Shown piece by piece: positions 1 to 10,800 of a DNA stretch of 64,000 nucleotides. The position numbers and the translations under genes are program-made. The stretch comes from SB21 sp964415295 (lineage in GTDB: Bacteria > CLD3 > SB21), in the NCBI GenBank assembly GCA_964415295.1, contig CAYPYN010000007.1, positions 62,001 to 126,000 on the forward strand, written 5' to 3'. Under the pieces are notes generated by a model that was not told where the DNA came from, did no database searches, and was given only the letters and a program-made list of their open reading frames with translations. Numbering within the stretch: position 1 is the stretch's first letter; every line of letters begins with the position of its first letter.

Positions 1-52
1 AGAACATATAGAAATAATCTCGCAGCCATTTTTTCTCGTGAAGGCCTCTTTG

Positions 53-1066
53 TTAGTTATGATACAGCAGGTCGTCCGTCAAAACGTACGTGCTCAAAGC
101 TTTCATATAATTGGCGCGCTCGAACGAGGCGGGATCGGCCACCGATTTCTGGCTCATACTGCCTTTCATTTGTTCGACGGATTCGTATTCATGCTCTTTC
201 ATCCAGTTCTCCATGCCGCGGAGGATCTCCGAGATGCGGCCGATGCCGTTCTGCAGCAGTGTAGAACAGACCATGGTGATATCCGCGCCGGCCATCAGCA
301 TCTTAAGCGCATCCTCGTGCGTGTGAATACCGCCGGTCGCGGCCAGGCTGGCCTTGATGCGCCCGTGCAGGATGGCAACCCAGCGCAGCGGAAGACGCAT
401 GGCCTGCGGCGTGCTGAGTTTGACATTGGGCACGACTTCGAGTTTTTCCAGATCGATATCCGGCTGGTAGAACCGGTTGAATAAGACCAGCGCATTGGCG
501 CCGGCGTCGTCGAGTTCTCTTGCCATATGTGACAGAGAAGTGAAAAAAGGACTGAGTTTGACGGAAATGGGGATCTTGAGATTCTTGATAGAACGGACAA
601 TGCTGAGGTAACGCTCTTCCAGATGTTCCGAAGTCTCATTGGCGTCGGCGGCCACGTAGTACATATTGAGTTCCAGTCCGTCCACGCCTGTTTCCTGGAT
701 CTGTTTGGCATACTGTACCCATCCGTTGTTCGAAGCGCCGTTGAGGCTGGCGATGATGGGAATATTGACCGCCTGCCTTGCGCGGCGGAGGTGTTCCAGA
801 TATTCTTCAGGACCGTGATTGTATTTCTGCATATCCACAAAGTACGAGAGCGCTTCGGAAAAGCTCTCGGTACCGTGCGTCATGTGGTAATACATCTGCA
901 TGGATTCGTGCGTGATCTGCTCTTCAAAGAGCGAATACATCACGATCGCCGAGGCTCCGGCATCCTCCATGCGGCGGATATTGCCGAGATCCTTGGATAG
1001 CGGCGAGGCGGAGGGAACGACCGGATTCTTTAGCTTCATTCCCATATACGTCGTGGACAAGTCCAT
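53..1066 (-). CDS. Dihydroorotate dehydrogenase-like flavoprotein
   Basis: A 337-residue TIM-barrel protein of the dihydroorotate dehydrogenase superfamily. Seen: the opening GMKLKNPVVPSASP strand, a mid-protein SVKLSP strand with a lysine placed as in FMN-binding members, and the C-terminal phosphate-binding motif ATGGIHTHEDALK followed by MAGAD. The minus-strand start has a clear AAGGA ribosome site about eight bases upstream. It is the last gene of a minus-strand group behind PFOR and a TonB-like gene; this kind of DHOD-like protein is often found next to PFOR, so a redox role linked to ferredoxin or pyruvate metabolism is more likely than pyrimidine synthesis. I could not identify the catalytic Cys/Ser loop of true PyrD, so no gene symbol is given. 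The substrate is unknown. Confidence 0.88.
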   Translation of the reverse strand: MDLSTTYMGMKLKNPVVPSASPLSKDLGNIRRMEDAGASAIVMYSLFEEQITHESMQMYYHMTHGTESFSEALSYFVDMQKYNHGPEEYLEHLRRARQAVNIPIIASLNGASNNGWVQYAKQIQETGVDGLELNMYYVAADANETSEHLEERYLSIVRSIKNLKIPISVKLSPFFTSLSHMARELDDAGANALVLFNRFYQPDIDLEKLEVVPNVKLSTPQAMRLPLRWVAILHGRIKASLAATGGIHTHEDALKMLMAGADITMVCSTLLQNGIGRISEILRGMENWMKEHEYESVEQMKGSMSQKSVADPASFERANYMKALSTYVLTDDLLYHN

Positions 1067-1097
1067 GTGAGTTCCTTTCTGATTAATGAAACACCAT

Positions 1098-1757
1098 TCA
1101 ATTCAATGTAAAAATAAACGGGTATGTGATCCAGACTTTTACAGTGCGGTTCCCGTTGACCGCCGGTTTGAATTTTGTTCTGTAAATCGCGTCAAGCGCC
1201 GCCTGGTTGAATATATCGTCGCCTTCGAGAATAACCGCCTTCGTGACGTTGCCGTTCTCATCCACCATAGCACGCACAACCACTCGGCCTTCAACATTGG
1301 CTTTGCGGGCCAGGGACGGATACTCCGGGACAACTCTTTTGATGATCACCGGCATCTGCTCCACCGGTACGAATTCGCTTTCGTCCGGATCGCGTTCGTT
1401 CAGCATGTCGATGGGCTGCGAGATGTCGACCTTTATCTCTTCACCACCGTCGCCTGTGAAGGCCGGCGCCGTGATGGCCGCTTTGATCTCCTCCTGCGTC
1501 TGTATCGTCTGTTCCGGGGCGGCCAGTTCATCCGGAACCACGATGGGGATACCGGCCGCAGGTTTGATCTCGGTCACTTCTATTTTTACGCGCATCGGCG
1601 GCGGCAGGTCCTGCAACGGCGGTGCGTTCATAAGTTCATTGGCACCGACAAAGCGAACTGTTCGGATCTTTTCATCCTCAAACCAGTGCGTGGCGGCATA
1701 GTATCCGGTGATACCGGAGACATGCAAACCCATGGCGATCAGAAGCCCTTTGATCAT
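1098..1757 (-). CDS. TonB-family energy-transducer protein
   Basis: A 219-residue protein with a short hydrophobic N-terminal segment (about residues 3-22), a Pro/Glu-rich middle (residues ~45-140) and a C-terminal TonB domain (~140-218). The domain shows the family pattern PEYPSLARKANVEGRVVV, then VDENGNVTKAVI, then AALDAIYRTKFKPA. TonB proteins sit in the inner membrane and reach across the periplasm to outer-membrane receptors, which implies a diderm envelope. It lies 110 bases downstream of PFOR and 31 bases upstream of the DHOD-like gene on the same strand. No ExbB/ExbD genes are in the window. Proteins with this domain are sometimes not true TonB but serve other envelope-spanning roles. 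Confidence 0.88.
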   Translation of the reverse strand: MIKGLLIAMGLHVSGITGYYAATHWFEDEKIRTVRFVGANELMNAPPLQDLPPPMRVKIEVTEIKPAAGIPIVVPDELAAPEQTIQTQEEIKAAITAPAFTGDGGEEIKVDISQPIDMLNERDPDESEFVPVEQMPVIIKRVVPEYPSLARKANVEGRVVVRAMVDENGNVTKAVILEGDDIFNQAALDAIYRTKFKPAVNGNRTVKVWITYPFIFTLN

Positions 1758-1867
1758 GTTGCCTCTATAGACGCGCTTCAGGATGTACCGGCTGTTGTCT
1801 TCCTTATGGAATCCCTCGATGATGTCGGTTTGTGCCGAAAAAATGCAGCTTCACCGCCTTTGGTTTT

Positions 1868-4800
1868 TTAATGATCCGAAATATCCTTGCCGTTACCGTC
1901 GTAGTGCAAGGTGGCCATCTGTTCGTAGAAATGCCAACGTTTATTGATATCGTCCTGCGCCTGAGCGGCCAACATTTTTGCCGCTTCCGGTTCGCTGATG
2001 GACAACATCTTGTAACGCGTTTCATTGTACGCGTAATCTTTGAATGAAATGCTCGGCGCTTTGGAATCGAGCGTCAGAGGATTCTTGCCTTCGAGCGCCA
2101 GATTCGGATTGTAACGGTAGAGCGGCCAGTGTCCGCAATCCGTGGCAGCTTTTTGTTGCCGCAGGCCGAGACCCATATTAATGCCGTGCGCAATGCAATG
2201 GCTGTACGCGATGATGATCGAGGGTCCGTCGTACGCTTCGGCTTCCATGAAAGCCTTGACCGTCTGCGTATCGTTGGCGCCCATGGCGATCTGAGCCACG
2301 TAAACGTGGCCGGCGCTGATCGCCATCAGGCCGAGATCTTTTTTCGAGACGCGTTTTCCGCCCGCGGCAAATTTAGCCACGGCCGCGCGGTTGGTCGACT
2401 TGGACATCTGGCCGCCAGTATTGGAATACACTTCCGTATCGAGCACGAGAATATTGACATTTCGTCCGGAGGCCAGCACATGATCGAGTCCGCCGTAACC
2501 GATATCGTACGCCCATCCGTCGCCGCCGACGATCCAGACGCACTTCTTAACGAGCACATCGGCAATGGTCAACAGCGATTTCGCTTCTGGAGACTGGATC
2601 GACGTCAGTTTTTTCTTCAGCGCGTCCACACGTTCCCTCTGATCGTGGATGTCGGATTCGTCAACCTGTTTGGCCATCAGGATGGATTGTACGAGTTCAT
2701 CGCCGATTTGCGTGGACAATCTCTGCAGCAATTCGCGGGCGTACTCGTTCTGCTTATCCAGCGTGAGGCGCATGCCGAGTCCGAATTCCGCATTGTCCTC
2801 GAAAAGCGAATTGGACCAGGCCGGACCGCGGCCTTCCTTATTCTTGGCCCACGGCGTCGTCGGCAGGTTACCGCCATAGATGGAAGAACAGCCCGTGGCA
2901 TTGGCGATGACGGATCGGTCGCCGAAAAGCTGGCTGATCAACTTGAGATACGGCGTCTCACCGCAGCCGGAGCAGGCTCCGGAGAATTCAAAGAGCGGCT
3001 GGAGGAACTGCGAACCTTTGACGGAACCGACCTGTAAGTTGCGGCGATCGGCTTCCGGGAGATCGAGGAAGAAGTCCCAGTTGGAGCGTTCGTTTTCCCG
3101 CAACGGCGCCTGAGGCACCATATTGATCGCTTTGAGGCGCGTTTCTTTTTTATTTTTCGCCGGGCAAACGTCAACGCAAATGCCGCAACCCGTGCAGTCC
3201 TCAGGGGCCACCTGGATTGTGTACATCATACCCGGGAATTCTTTTCCTTTGTACGGCGTCGACTTGAATGTAGCCGGCTTTTTGGCCAGTTCCTTTTCTT
3301 CGTAAACTTTGATGCGAATCGTCGCGTGCGGACAGACCAGCGCGCACTTGTTGCACTGGATGCAAACCGTCGGATCCCATTCGGGGATCTCGAGCGCGAT
3401 ATTTCTTTTCTCCCATCGCGCGGTATCGCTCGGAAATGTGCCGTCCACCGGCATGGCGCTCACGGGCAATTCGTCGCCCAGTCCCGCGATGATCTTCGCC
3501 GTAACGTTCTTCACAAAATCCGGCGCTTTGGACGAGACCACGGGCGGCAGCTCGATCGTGCTCGTGACCGTTTTTGGAATGGTCACTTCAAATAAATTAG
3601 CCAGCGTCTGATCGACCGCGTTAAAGTTGATGCGAACGATCTCTTCGCCTTTCTTACCGTAGGTTTTCTGGATGGAATTTTTGATCGCTTCGATGGCTTT
3701 TTCACGCGAGAGAATTCCCGAGATCGCGAAGAAACACGTCTGCATGATGGTGTTGAAACGTCCTCCCATACCGGTCTCTTTGGCGACCTTGTAGCCGTCG
3801 ATCACATAGAATTTCAGTTTCTTATCGATGATCTGTTTCTGCATGGCGCGCGGCAGTTGGTCCCAAACCTGATCCTTGCCGTAGGGACTATTGAGCAGGA
3901 ATGTGCCGCCGTCCACGATGGTCTTGAGCATGTCGTATTTCTCAAGGAAAGTGAATTGGTGGCACGCGACGAAATTGGAGGACGTGACGAGATACGACGA
4001 GAGGATCTGTTTCGGACCGAACCGCAGGTGCGAGATGGTTACCGATCCGGATTTCTTCGAGTCGTATACGAAATAGCCCTGCGCGTAATTATCTGTATCT
4101 TCGCCGATGATCTTGATGGAGTTCTTATTCGCTCCGACCGTTCCGTCCGCTCCGAGACCGTAGAAGAGCGCGCGTACGACATCCTTTCCTTCAGTGGTGT
4201 AATTGGGATCATACGCCAGACTGGTGTGCGTCACGTCGTCGTTGATGCCGACCGTGAAATGGTTTTTCGGCTGAGGTTTTGCAAGTTCGTCGTAAATACC
4301 TTTCACCATGGCCGGTGTGAATTCCTTTGAGGACAATCCGTACCGTCCGCCGATCACTTTGGGGAAAGCAAACGGAAGTTTTCCGTCGCCCATGGTTTCC
4401 GTCAGCGCCGTCAACACATCCTGGTACAAAGGCTCACCGGAACTGCCGGGTTCTTTGGTTCGGTCCAGTACGGCGATCTTTTTGACGCTCTTAGGCAATG
4501 CTTCGATGAATTTATCGATCGCGAACGGCCGGTAGAGATGGATCTTGAGTACACCGACCTTTTCGCCCTTGTTCATCATAACTTCCACGGTTTCCTGAGT
4601 GACCGCCGCGCCGGAACCCATGATCACGATCACGCGGTCGGCATCGGGCGCGCCGAAATAATCGAACAGATGGTATTGCCGTCCGACGATCTTGGCGAAT
4701 TTATCCATCGTTTTCTGAATGATGTCCGGACACTTGGCATAGTAGGGATTAACCGATTCCCGTCCCTGGAAGTAGACGTCCGGGTTTTGGGCGGAACCGC

Positions 4801-5446
4801 GCATGACCGGCCGGTCCGGCGATAGAGCGCGCAGCCGGTGCGCACGGATGAGTTCCTCATCCATCATGGCGCGCAGATCTTCGTCGGTCAGTTGCTCGAC
4901 TTTCAGAACTTCGTGCGAGGTGCGGAAGCCGTCGAAGAAATGGATCAGGGGTACGCGCGCTTCGAGCGTCGCCGCATGCGCGATCAGCGCAAAATCCATG
5001 ACCTCCTGAACGGAATGGGAAACGAGTTGACCGAATCCGGTGGCGCGAACCGCCATCACGTCCGCGTGATCGCCGAAAATGGACAGCGCCTGCGAAGCGA
5101 TCGATCGCGCCGCCACATGAAAAACCGTGGAGGTGAGTTCCCCGGCGATCTTATACATATTGGGGATCATCAATAGCAAACCCTGGGATGACGTGAATGT
5201 GGTCGTCAGAGCGCCGGTTTGCAGGGCGCCGTGAACCGCGCCGGCCGCGCCGCCTTCGCTCTGCATTTCCATCACGGATGGAACGGTACCCCATATATTC
5301 TTCTGACCGTGAGCCGACCATTCGTCCGACCATTCTCCCATCGCCGATGAAGGGGTGATAGGGTAAATGGCTATAACTTCGTTCAACTTATGAGCAACAT
5401 AGGCCGCCGCTTCATTTCCATCCAGAGTGACCATCTTTCGTTTCAT
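1868..5446 (-). CDS. nifJ: Pyruvate:ferredoxin (flavodoxin) oxidoreductase, single chain
   Basis: A single-chain PFOR of about 1192 residues, the usual length. It oxidises pyruvate with CoA to acetyl-CoA and CO2 and reduces ferredoxin or flavodoxin in the cytoplasm. Seen in order: the TPP-domain motif YPITPSS near residue 30; the inserted ferredoxin domain with two 4Fe-4S motifs, CIQCNKCALVCP (~residue 693) and CTGCGICVDVCP (~747); a third cysteine group CSGCGET (~823); and the TPP/Mg motif GDGWAYDIGYGG (~973) followed by EVYSNTGGQMSKST. A start 15 bases upstream (5461) is possible, but the AGGA at the proper distance favours the Met of MKRKMVTLDG. It heads a minus-strand group with the TonB-like and DHOD-like genes and suggests an anaerobic or facultatively anaerobic life style. 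Confidence 0.96.
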   Translation of the reverse strand: MKRKMVTLDGNEAAAYVAHKLNEVIAIYPITPSSAMGEWSDEWSAHGQKNIWGTVPSVMEMQSEGGAAGAVHGALQTGALTTTFTSSQGLLLMIPNMYKIAGELTSTVFHVAARSIASQALSIFGDHADVMAVRATGFGQLVSHSVQEVMDFALIAHAATLEARVPLIHFFDGFRTSHEVLKVEQLTDEDLRAMMDEELIRAHRLRALSPDRPVMRGSAQNPDVYFQGRESVNPYYAKCPDIIQKTMDKFAKIVGRQYHLFDYFGAPDADRVIVIMGSGAAVTQETVEVMMNKGEKVGVLKIHLYRPFAIDKFIEALPKSVKKIAVLDRTKEPGSSGEPLYQDVLTALTETMGDGKLPFAFPKVIGGRYGLSSKEFTPAMVKGIYDELAKPQPKNHFTVGINDDVTHTSLAYDPNYTTEGKDVVRALFYGLGADGTVGANKNSIKIIGEDTDNYAQGYFVYDSKKSGSVTISHLRFGPKQILSSYLVTSSNFVACHQFTFLEKYDMLKTIVDGGTFLLNSPYGKDQVWDQLPRAMQKQIIDKKLKFYVIDGYKVAKETGMGGRFNTIMQTCFFAISGILSREKAIEAIKNSIQKTYGKKGEEIVRINFNAVDQTLANLFEVTIPKTVTSTIELPPVVSSKAPDFVKNVTAKIIAGLGDELPVSAMPVDGTFPSDTARWEKRNIALEIPEWDPTVCIQCNKCALVCPHATIRIKVYEEKELAKKPATFKSTPYKGKEFPGMMYTIQVAPEDCTGCGICVDVCPAKNKKETRLKAINMVPQAPLRENERSNWDFFLDLPEADRRNLQVGSVKGSQFLQPLFEFSGACSGCGETPYLKLISQLFGDRSVIANATGCSSIYGGNLPTTPWAKNKEGRGPAWSNSLFEDNAEFGLGMRLTLDKQNEYARELLQRLSTQIGDELVQSILMAKQVDESDIHDQRERVDALKKKLTSIQSPEAKSLLTIADVLVKKCVWIVGGDGWAYDIGYGGLDHVLASGRNVNILVLDTEVYSNTGGQMSKSTNRAAVAKFAAGGKRVSKKDLGLMAISAGHVYVAQIAMGANDTQTVKAFMEAEAYDGPSIIIAYSHCIAHGINMGLGLRQQKAATDCGHWPLYRYNPNLALEGKNPLTLDSKAPSISFKDYAYNETRYKMLSISEPEAAKMLAAQAQDDINKRWHFYEQMATLHYDGNGKDISDH

Positions 5447-5602
5447 GGGAGTTCCTATCAATTTATTGAAATTATTGAGCTTATTTCTTTGATTGAGACT
5501 TTTGAATTCACGCTAAAGATAAGGTACTCCAGGATATACAACAATGACCAATGTCATGTTTTTAGCTAATTTGTATTAGGGATCCTGACGGCAATCCACT
5601 GC

Positions 5603-5632
5603 TTGACAATCCGCCACGGTGCGAGTTATATT
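5603..5632 (+). promoter_or_regulatory. Sigma-70-type promoter for the 5721 gene
   Basis: TTGACA at 5603-5608 and TATATT at 5627-5632 are separated by 18 bases, about 90 bases upstream of the start at 5721. A consensus -35 box argues for an ordinary sigma-70 signal rather than the Bacteroidetes type. Confidence 0.65.
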
Positions 5633-5720
5633 GGATAGGTTTCTCACGGTCTCTTTTTTGATTCTCGATCCCGCCTGATTTTAAAAAGATATCTGCTAAC
5701 GGTTCAAACCGGGAGGTTTT

Positions 5721-6542
5721 ATGAAATCCGTCTTATTTCTTCTAATCAGTTTCCTGTTGATTTTTTGTCACAGCGGAATGATTCTGGCACAAAGCGATAA
5801 TACCAGTGTTTCTTTCACCATTGCTCCGCCGCCGGTGAGTTATCCTGAAATGAATGCCGGGGAGCAGGTTTTGAAACTCGGAGGCGCATTTATGTCGGTC
5901 AATACCGACGTGATGGATATCAAGGGCGCTTTACCTTCTTTCTCGGCGCAGATCTCGATGAGCGACCGGCTGGCCATGAATGTGCAGGGCGGACTTGGAA
6001 TAATGACGGGCAACAAATACGGCATGTTCCTGATGCAGATTCCTTTTCGTCTTAACATGCAATACCAGGCTGCAAAAATGAACAACCTTACCTTCTTTAC
6101 GTTTGGCGGGACAGGGTTTGATATGGGCATATCGTCTATGGATATCAAACAATCGGTCACCGGCGGAAAGATCGAAACCAGCGTGCTCGCGCTCTCCTTC
6201 ATGTTTCCTTTTCAGGGCGGCTTGCAGGCCAATTATGATCTGGCCGGATTCGTCTTGTCTCCTTATGCAACGATCCATGTGACAAAAGGATTTGTCAGCA
6301 CCACATCCACGACTACCGGTAATGTGTCCGGCTTTCCCATTTCAAATGTGTCGGATAAGACACAGTCCATTCCTATGTTCACTAATATCGTATTTGGATT
6401 TGATGCTCTGTATAAACCGTGGGGCGTGTCTCTCAGTTCCTTCATTCAAAACTCAAAGGATTCAAAACTGCTGATGCTGACGCTGGGGAAGGTTCTCTCG
6501 AAGAAGATGTTGCCTGAAAGGAAGAAATCGGGTTCATTCTGA
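5721..6542 (+). CDS. Secreted, probable outer-membrane beta-barrel protein
   Basis: A 273-residue protein with a clear signal peptide (MKSVLFLLISFLLIF then cleavage near LAQS, residue ~24). The rest is rich in alternating hydrophobic and polar residues, Gly, Ser, Thr and aromatics, and looks like a beta-barrel: stretches such as ISMSDRLAMNVQGGLGIM and LAGFVLSPYATIHVTKGF read like transmembrane strands. An AGG-rich ribosome site (GGGAGGTTTT) precedes the ATG. I do not recognise a family beyond outer-membrane-type protein. It stands alone between divergent nifJ and convergent aroC, with its own promoter about 90 bases upstream. Confidence 0.75.
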   Translation: MKSVLFLLISFLLIFCHSGMILAQSDNTSVSFTIAPPPVSYPEMNAGEQVLKLGGAFMSVNTDVMDIKGALPSFSAQISMSDRLAMNVQGGLGIMTGNKYGMFLMQIPFRLNMQYQAAKMNNLTFFTFGGTGFDMGISSMDIKQSVTGGKIETSVLALSFMFPFQGGLQANYDLAGFVLSPYATIHVTKGFVSTTSTTTGNVSGFPISNVSDKTQSIPMFTNIVFGFDALYKPWGVSLSSFIQNSKDSKLLMLTLGKVLSKKMLPERKKSGSF

Positions 6543-6563
6543 TGACGCCGTTTCGGTCCATGA

Positions 6564-7733
6564 TCAGCGGCGCGGCCTCTTTTTTGAAAAATGTCCTCGG
6601 ATCTCCTGAAGGCTGTCCCCGCCGAATTTTTCCAGAAAAGGATTAACCAGCGCGAGCGCCGTCATGGCCTCGGCAACGACCGCCGCCGCCGGCACGGAAC
6701 ACGTATCCGTCCGTTCTTTATGCGCCGACTTTGGTTTTTTTGTTTGAATATCCACGGACATAAGCGGACGCGCCAGCGTGGGAATGGGCTTCATGGCGCC
6801 CCGAAGGATCAGTCTTTCACCGGTTGTTACGCCGCCTTCCAGTCCGCCGCTTCGGTTGGTCTTTCGGTAGTAGCCTTTCTTTCTGTCGTAAAAGATCGCG
6901 TCGTGGACATCTGAACCCAATCTTGACGCGTTGGCAAACGCGTCGCCGATCTCCACGCCCTTCACGGCAGGGATGGAGCAGATATATTGTGCCAGAATTC
7001 CGTCCAACTTTTTATCCCAGTGCGTATAATTCCCGAGCCCCGGCGGCAGGCCGTCCACGATAACTTCGAAAAGGCCTCCGAGCGAATTACCGGCCTTTTG
7101 TGCCGACCGGATCTCGTCGATCATTTCTTGTGATATGGTTCTGTTGAGAGCGCGAACTTCCGACTGATCGGATAATGCGCCTATTTGTTCCGCGGACAGA
7201 CCGTCGGTTTTGATGGCGGATTTCTGATAGGCGATTCTGCCGATCCGGATAACGTGCGACGCGATGGTTATACCGAATTCCTCCAGCAATTTTCGCGCGA
7301 TACTGCCAAGCGCAACGCGCATCGCCGTTTCCCTTGCGCTGGAACGCTCGATCACAGGACGGATATCGTCGAATCCGTACTTCAGAACACCGGCCAGGTC
7401 GGCATGCCCCGGGCGGGGGAGCGTTACTTTTTTTAACTTCTCCGGATTCGTGAGGCTTTCCACCCGCATGATGTCCTGCCAGTTTTCCCAATCCTTGTTC
7501 CACACCAAAAGCCCGATGGGAGAACCGATGGTCTTACCCAAACGCACGCCGGATAAGATCTCCGCACGATCGGATTCGATCTTCATGCGTCCGCCGCGTC
7601 CGTAACCCTGCTGCCGCCGATAGAGTTGACGATTGATGTATTCGGCCGACAAAGCAAGTCCGGCCGGAATTCCTTCGATGATGCCGCTCAATCCGCGCCC
7701 GTGGGATTCGCCGGCCGTTAAGAATCGTACCAT
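6564..7733 (-). CDS. aroC: Chorismate synthase
   Basis: A 389-residue chorismate synthase, which converts 5-enolpyruvylshikimate 3-phosphate to chorismate using reduced FMN, the last common step to the aromatic amino acids. Family signatures are complete: GESHGRGLSGIIEGIPAGL at the N-terminus (residues 8-26), RRQQGYGRGGRMKIESD (~39-55), ERSSARETAMRVALG (~131-145), GGVTTGERLILRGAMKPIPT (~299-318) and CSVPAAAVVAEA near the C-terminus. Length and motif spacing are normal and no frameshift is visible. It is convergent with the 5721 gene, ending 21 bases from that gene's stop, and no other shikimate gene is in the window. Confidence 0.97.
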   Translation of the reverse strand: MVRFLTAGESHGRGLSGIIEGIPAGLALSAEYINRQLYRRQQGYGRGGRMKIESDRAEILSGVRLGKTIGSPIGLLVWNKDWENWQDIMRVESLTNPEKLKKVTLPRPGHADLAGVLKYGFDDIRPVIERSSARETAMRVALGSIARKLLEEFGITIASHVIRIGRIAYQKSAIKTDGLSAEQIGALSDQSEVRALNRTISQEMIDEIRSAQKAGNSLGGLFEVIVDGLPPGLGNYTHWDKKLDGILAQYICSIPAVKGVEIGDAFANASRLGSDVHDAIFYDRKKGYYRKTNRSGGLEGGVTTGERLILRGAMKPIPTLARPLMSVDIQTKKPKSAHKERTDTCSVPAAAVVAEAMTALALVNPFLEKFGGDSLQEIRGHFSKKRPRR

Positions 7734-7879
7734 GATAATCCGGATTAGGTTTATTGAACTGGCCCCAATCTAAACACATTCGTACTAAAATTCAATGAAC
7801 GTTTACGGACATTTGAATTGCCTTTATGTCGCAAATTGACTATTTTTGCGGTTATCATATCAAAAAAACGGGTAAAGAA

Positions 7880-10800
7880 ATGAATAAACTTATTTTAATG
7901 TTTCTGAGCGGCAGCCTGATGTTTTCCGGGATTGTAACCGCGCAATGGCAAAAGATCGCCGTCACGGACAAAGGCGGCAGCCTGATGAATGTGACCTCGA
8001 TCGACTTTGAAGAGAATGCGGTCTGGCTGGGAACATACAACGGCGGCTTCAAACAATACACCAACAACAAAGAGTCGTCTTTCTTCACCAAGGAAAGCGG
8101 CCTATTGTCAGAAAAGATTCGTGCGGTTGCCGTGGACAAGTCCGGAAGAAAATGGATCGCAACGGACAACGGGCTCGATATGTGGGACAGCAAAAAGTTC
8201 ACCCACTACCAGAAGAACGACATCACCTTGTTGACCAACGATATCACCGCGCTTCATGTGGACGAAGACAACCAGGTGTGGGTCGGCACGGAAAAGGGTC
8301 TTGTCCGCATCAACGGCGACCGCTGGTCGGTTTTTGACGAGAAAAACACCAACAAAGGCTTGCCGTCCAATTCCATCCGGGCCATTCACTCCAATTGGCG
8401 CGGCGCAGTATGGGTAGCCACCGATGAGGGCCTTGCATCGTACAACGGCAAAGGATGGAAAAGTTATAATCAGAAAATGAATGGGCTCATATCCAATGAC
8501 GTGCACGATCTCTATGTCACGGAAGACGGGTTGGTTTGGATCGCCACGGAAAAAGGCGTATGCAAATTTGATGGAACCGTCTGTGTCCAGTACATGAAGG
8601 ATATCCCGATCGTCTCGATAACGATGGATCTGGCCGGTCATGTGTGGGCGGCGTCGGCGGAGGACGGGATATACAAGATCCAGGACAGCAAAGAGAAAAT
8701 GTTCACGGCCAAAGATGGTCTGGCCTCGGACGAATGTTATGTCATTGAGTGCGATCCCTTCGGAGACATCTGGGCCGGCACGAAATCGGGGCTGAACCGA
8801 TTTACGGATGTCGGAGATGCAGCCCGGATCGCCGCGGCATTGTTCCAGAAAGCCGAAGAATACCGTGCGGTTGGCGATCACGCCAATGCAGGCAAATATT
8901 ACGATCTGTTCTTTACACGTGATCATCTGCGCCAGGCGCAGGAGATCCCGCTGGTGATCTACGGGCTGGAACAGATTAGTTTGAAAGAGGAACAGCTCGA
9001 TAAGGTGAAGGACTACACCAGAAAATTCCTGACGCAGTTCCCAACCCATGAAAAAGCGGCTTCCATGATCCTGGATGTTGCCGAGCTTTCGGCTCGCCTG
9101 TCGAAATTCAACGACGCCCAACAGTATTTCCAGCAGTATCTCGATACGTATCCCGACGATCCCCGTAACGCCGATATCCTCTGGAAAATGGCGGCGTTAT
9201 TTGAAAAAGACGGGGATACGTTCGGCGCCTCCCGCATGTACCAGAAACTGAATAATAAGTATCCGGACAATCCGCGGTTTCAGGAGATCCGCTGGATCAT
9301 TGCCAACATGGAAGAAAAACAAAAAGGACCCGAAGCGGCAATGCCGGTTTACAGCGATCTTGCGGCCAACTCCGATGATTATGAGATCCTTTATCGTGTC
9401 GGCGATCTGCATGATAAACTTCATCGTGAGGATATCATGAAAGGGTTGAAAGGCGGGATCGAATGGAAGAACTACACCACCGCCTCACCCGTCAACTATT
9501 TCATGATCGAGGGGCAGAATCTGTGGATTGGTACGCAGAATAACGGCGTGGTAAAATGGGACATGACGATGAACGCCCTGACCTCCTATACGGACGGATT
9601 GTCCGGTCAGAATGTGACGCAGGTTTACCTAGATTCTGACCGTGATCTCTGGGCCGTCGTGGGCGGCGTATCAAAGAACACGTTGTGCAACATGAATTAC
9701 AGCAAGAACAAGTCGAAGTGGATCGCCATGGGCGCTCCGTTCAATACGCGTACGATCCGACAAATGTTTTATCGCCCCAAGACCAAAGCCGTAGTGGCCG
9801 CGAGCGACCAGGGCGTGCAGATCGGGGGGAAAGTCTATACATCAAAAAACGGTTTACCGTCCGACAAAGTCAAATTCGTCATTGATGACAGCCAGGGCGT
9901 CCTGTGGCTGATCGCGGACAAATATCTGGTTCAACTCGATAAAGAGCCTAAAGTGATCGTCAATACAAGTGAAGTGGATTTTTCCGACGTGCGTGATTTT
10001 TTCATCGACGGCAGCGACCGCAAGTGGCTGGCCACGGATAAAGGTGTGATCATGTATGACGGGAATTGGAAGGCGTATACGAAAAAGGACGGTCTGGTGA
10101 CCGACGATATCCAGTGCGTCAGCGTTTCGAGGAACGGCAAGGTCATCGCGGGGTCCAAGGCCGGCATGAGTTTCTTCAATAAGACCTTCTGGATTAATTA
10201 TACGACAGCCAACGGACTTCCCTCCAACGATGTTCGTGTGGTACGTTTTGCCGATGACGAAAGCATCTGGATCGGTACGGACAAAGGGGTTCATTTACGA
10301 AAATCCAGCGGCGACGGGGATCGTTATCTTATGGTTCAGTCTGTGCTGATACAGGAAGAAGTTCTGTGGAATCAGAAAAAGTATTCCGAAGCGAAAGCGT
10401 TGTATTCTCTCCTGAATACTTACGCGGATCTTGGAGAGTGGATCGCATTCAAAAGCGCGATTTGCCTTGAAAAAGAAGGAAAGATCGATGAAGCGCAGGC
10501 CGCGTATCTTAAGATACGCATGGACAATCCTGTAACAGTCTGGGCCACGGACTATTATCTGTACCGGATCGCCCGAAAATACGAAACCGCCGGCAAGTTC
10601 CAAAAAGCGCTGACGATATACAATGAGTTGGCGGAAAAATGGCGCACGGAACTGAAAGAGACCTTCCGCGTCGAAGAGGCCTTGGTTCGTTTGGCGGACG
10701 TCTATTACTCAAATAACAATATCGACGGAGCCGTTGCTATTTACAAACAGGTCCAGCAGTCCTTTCCGAAAAGCCGGGTCATGCCCAGAGTGGCTGAACA

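Noticed and set aside
53..1066. True dihydroorotate dehydrogenase (pyrD)
   Set aside because: The superfamily is clear but the PFOR context and the unclear catalytic residue do not support a role in pyrimidine synthesis.
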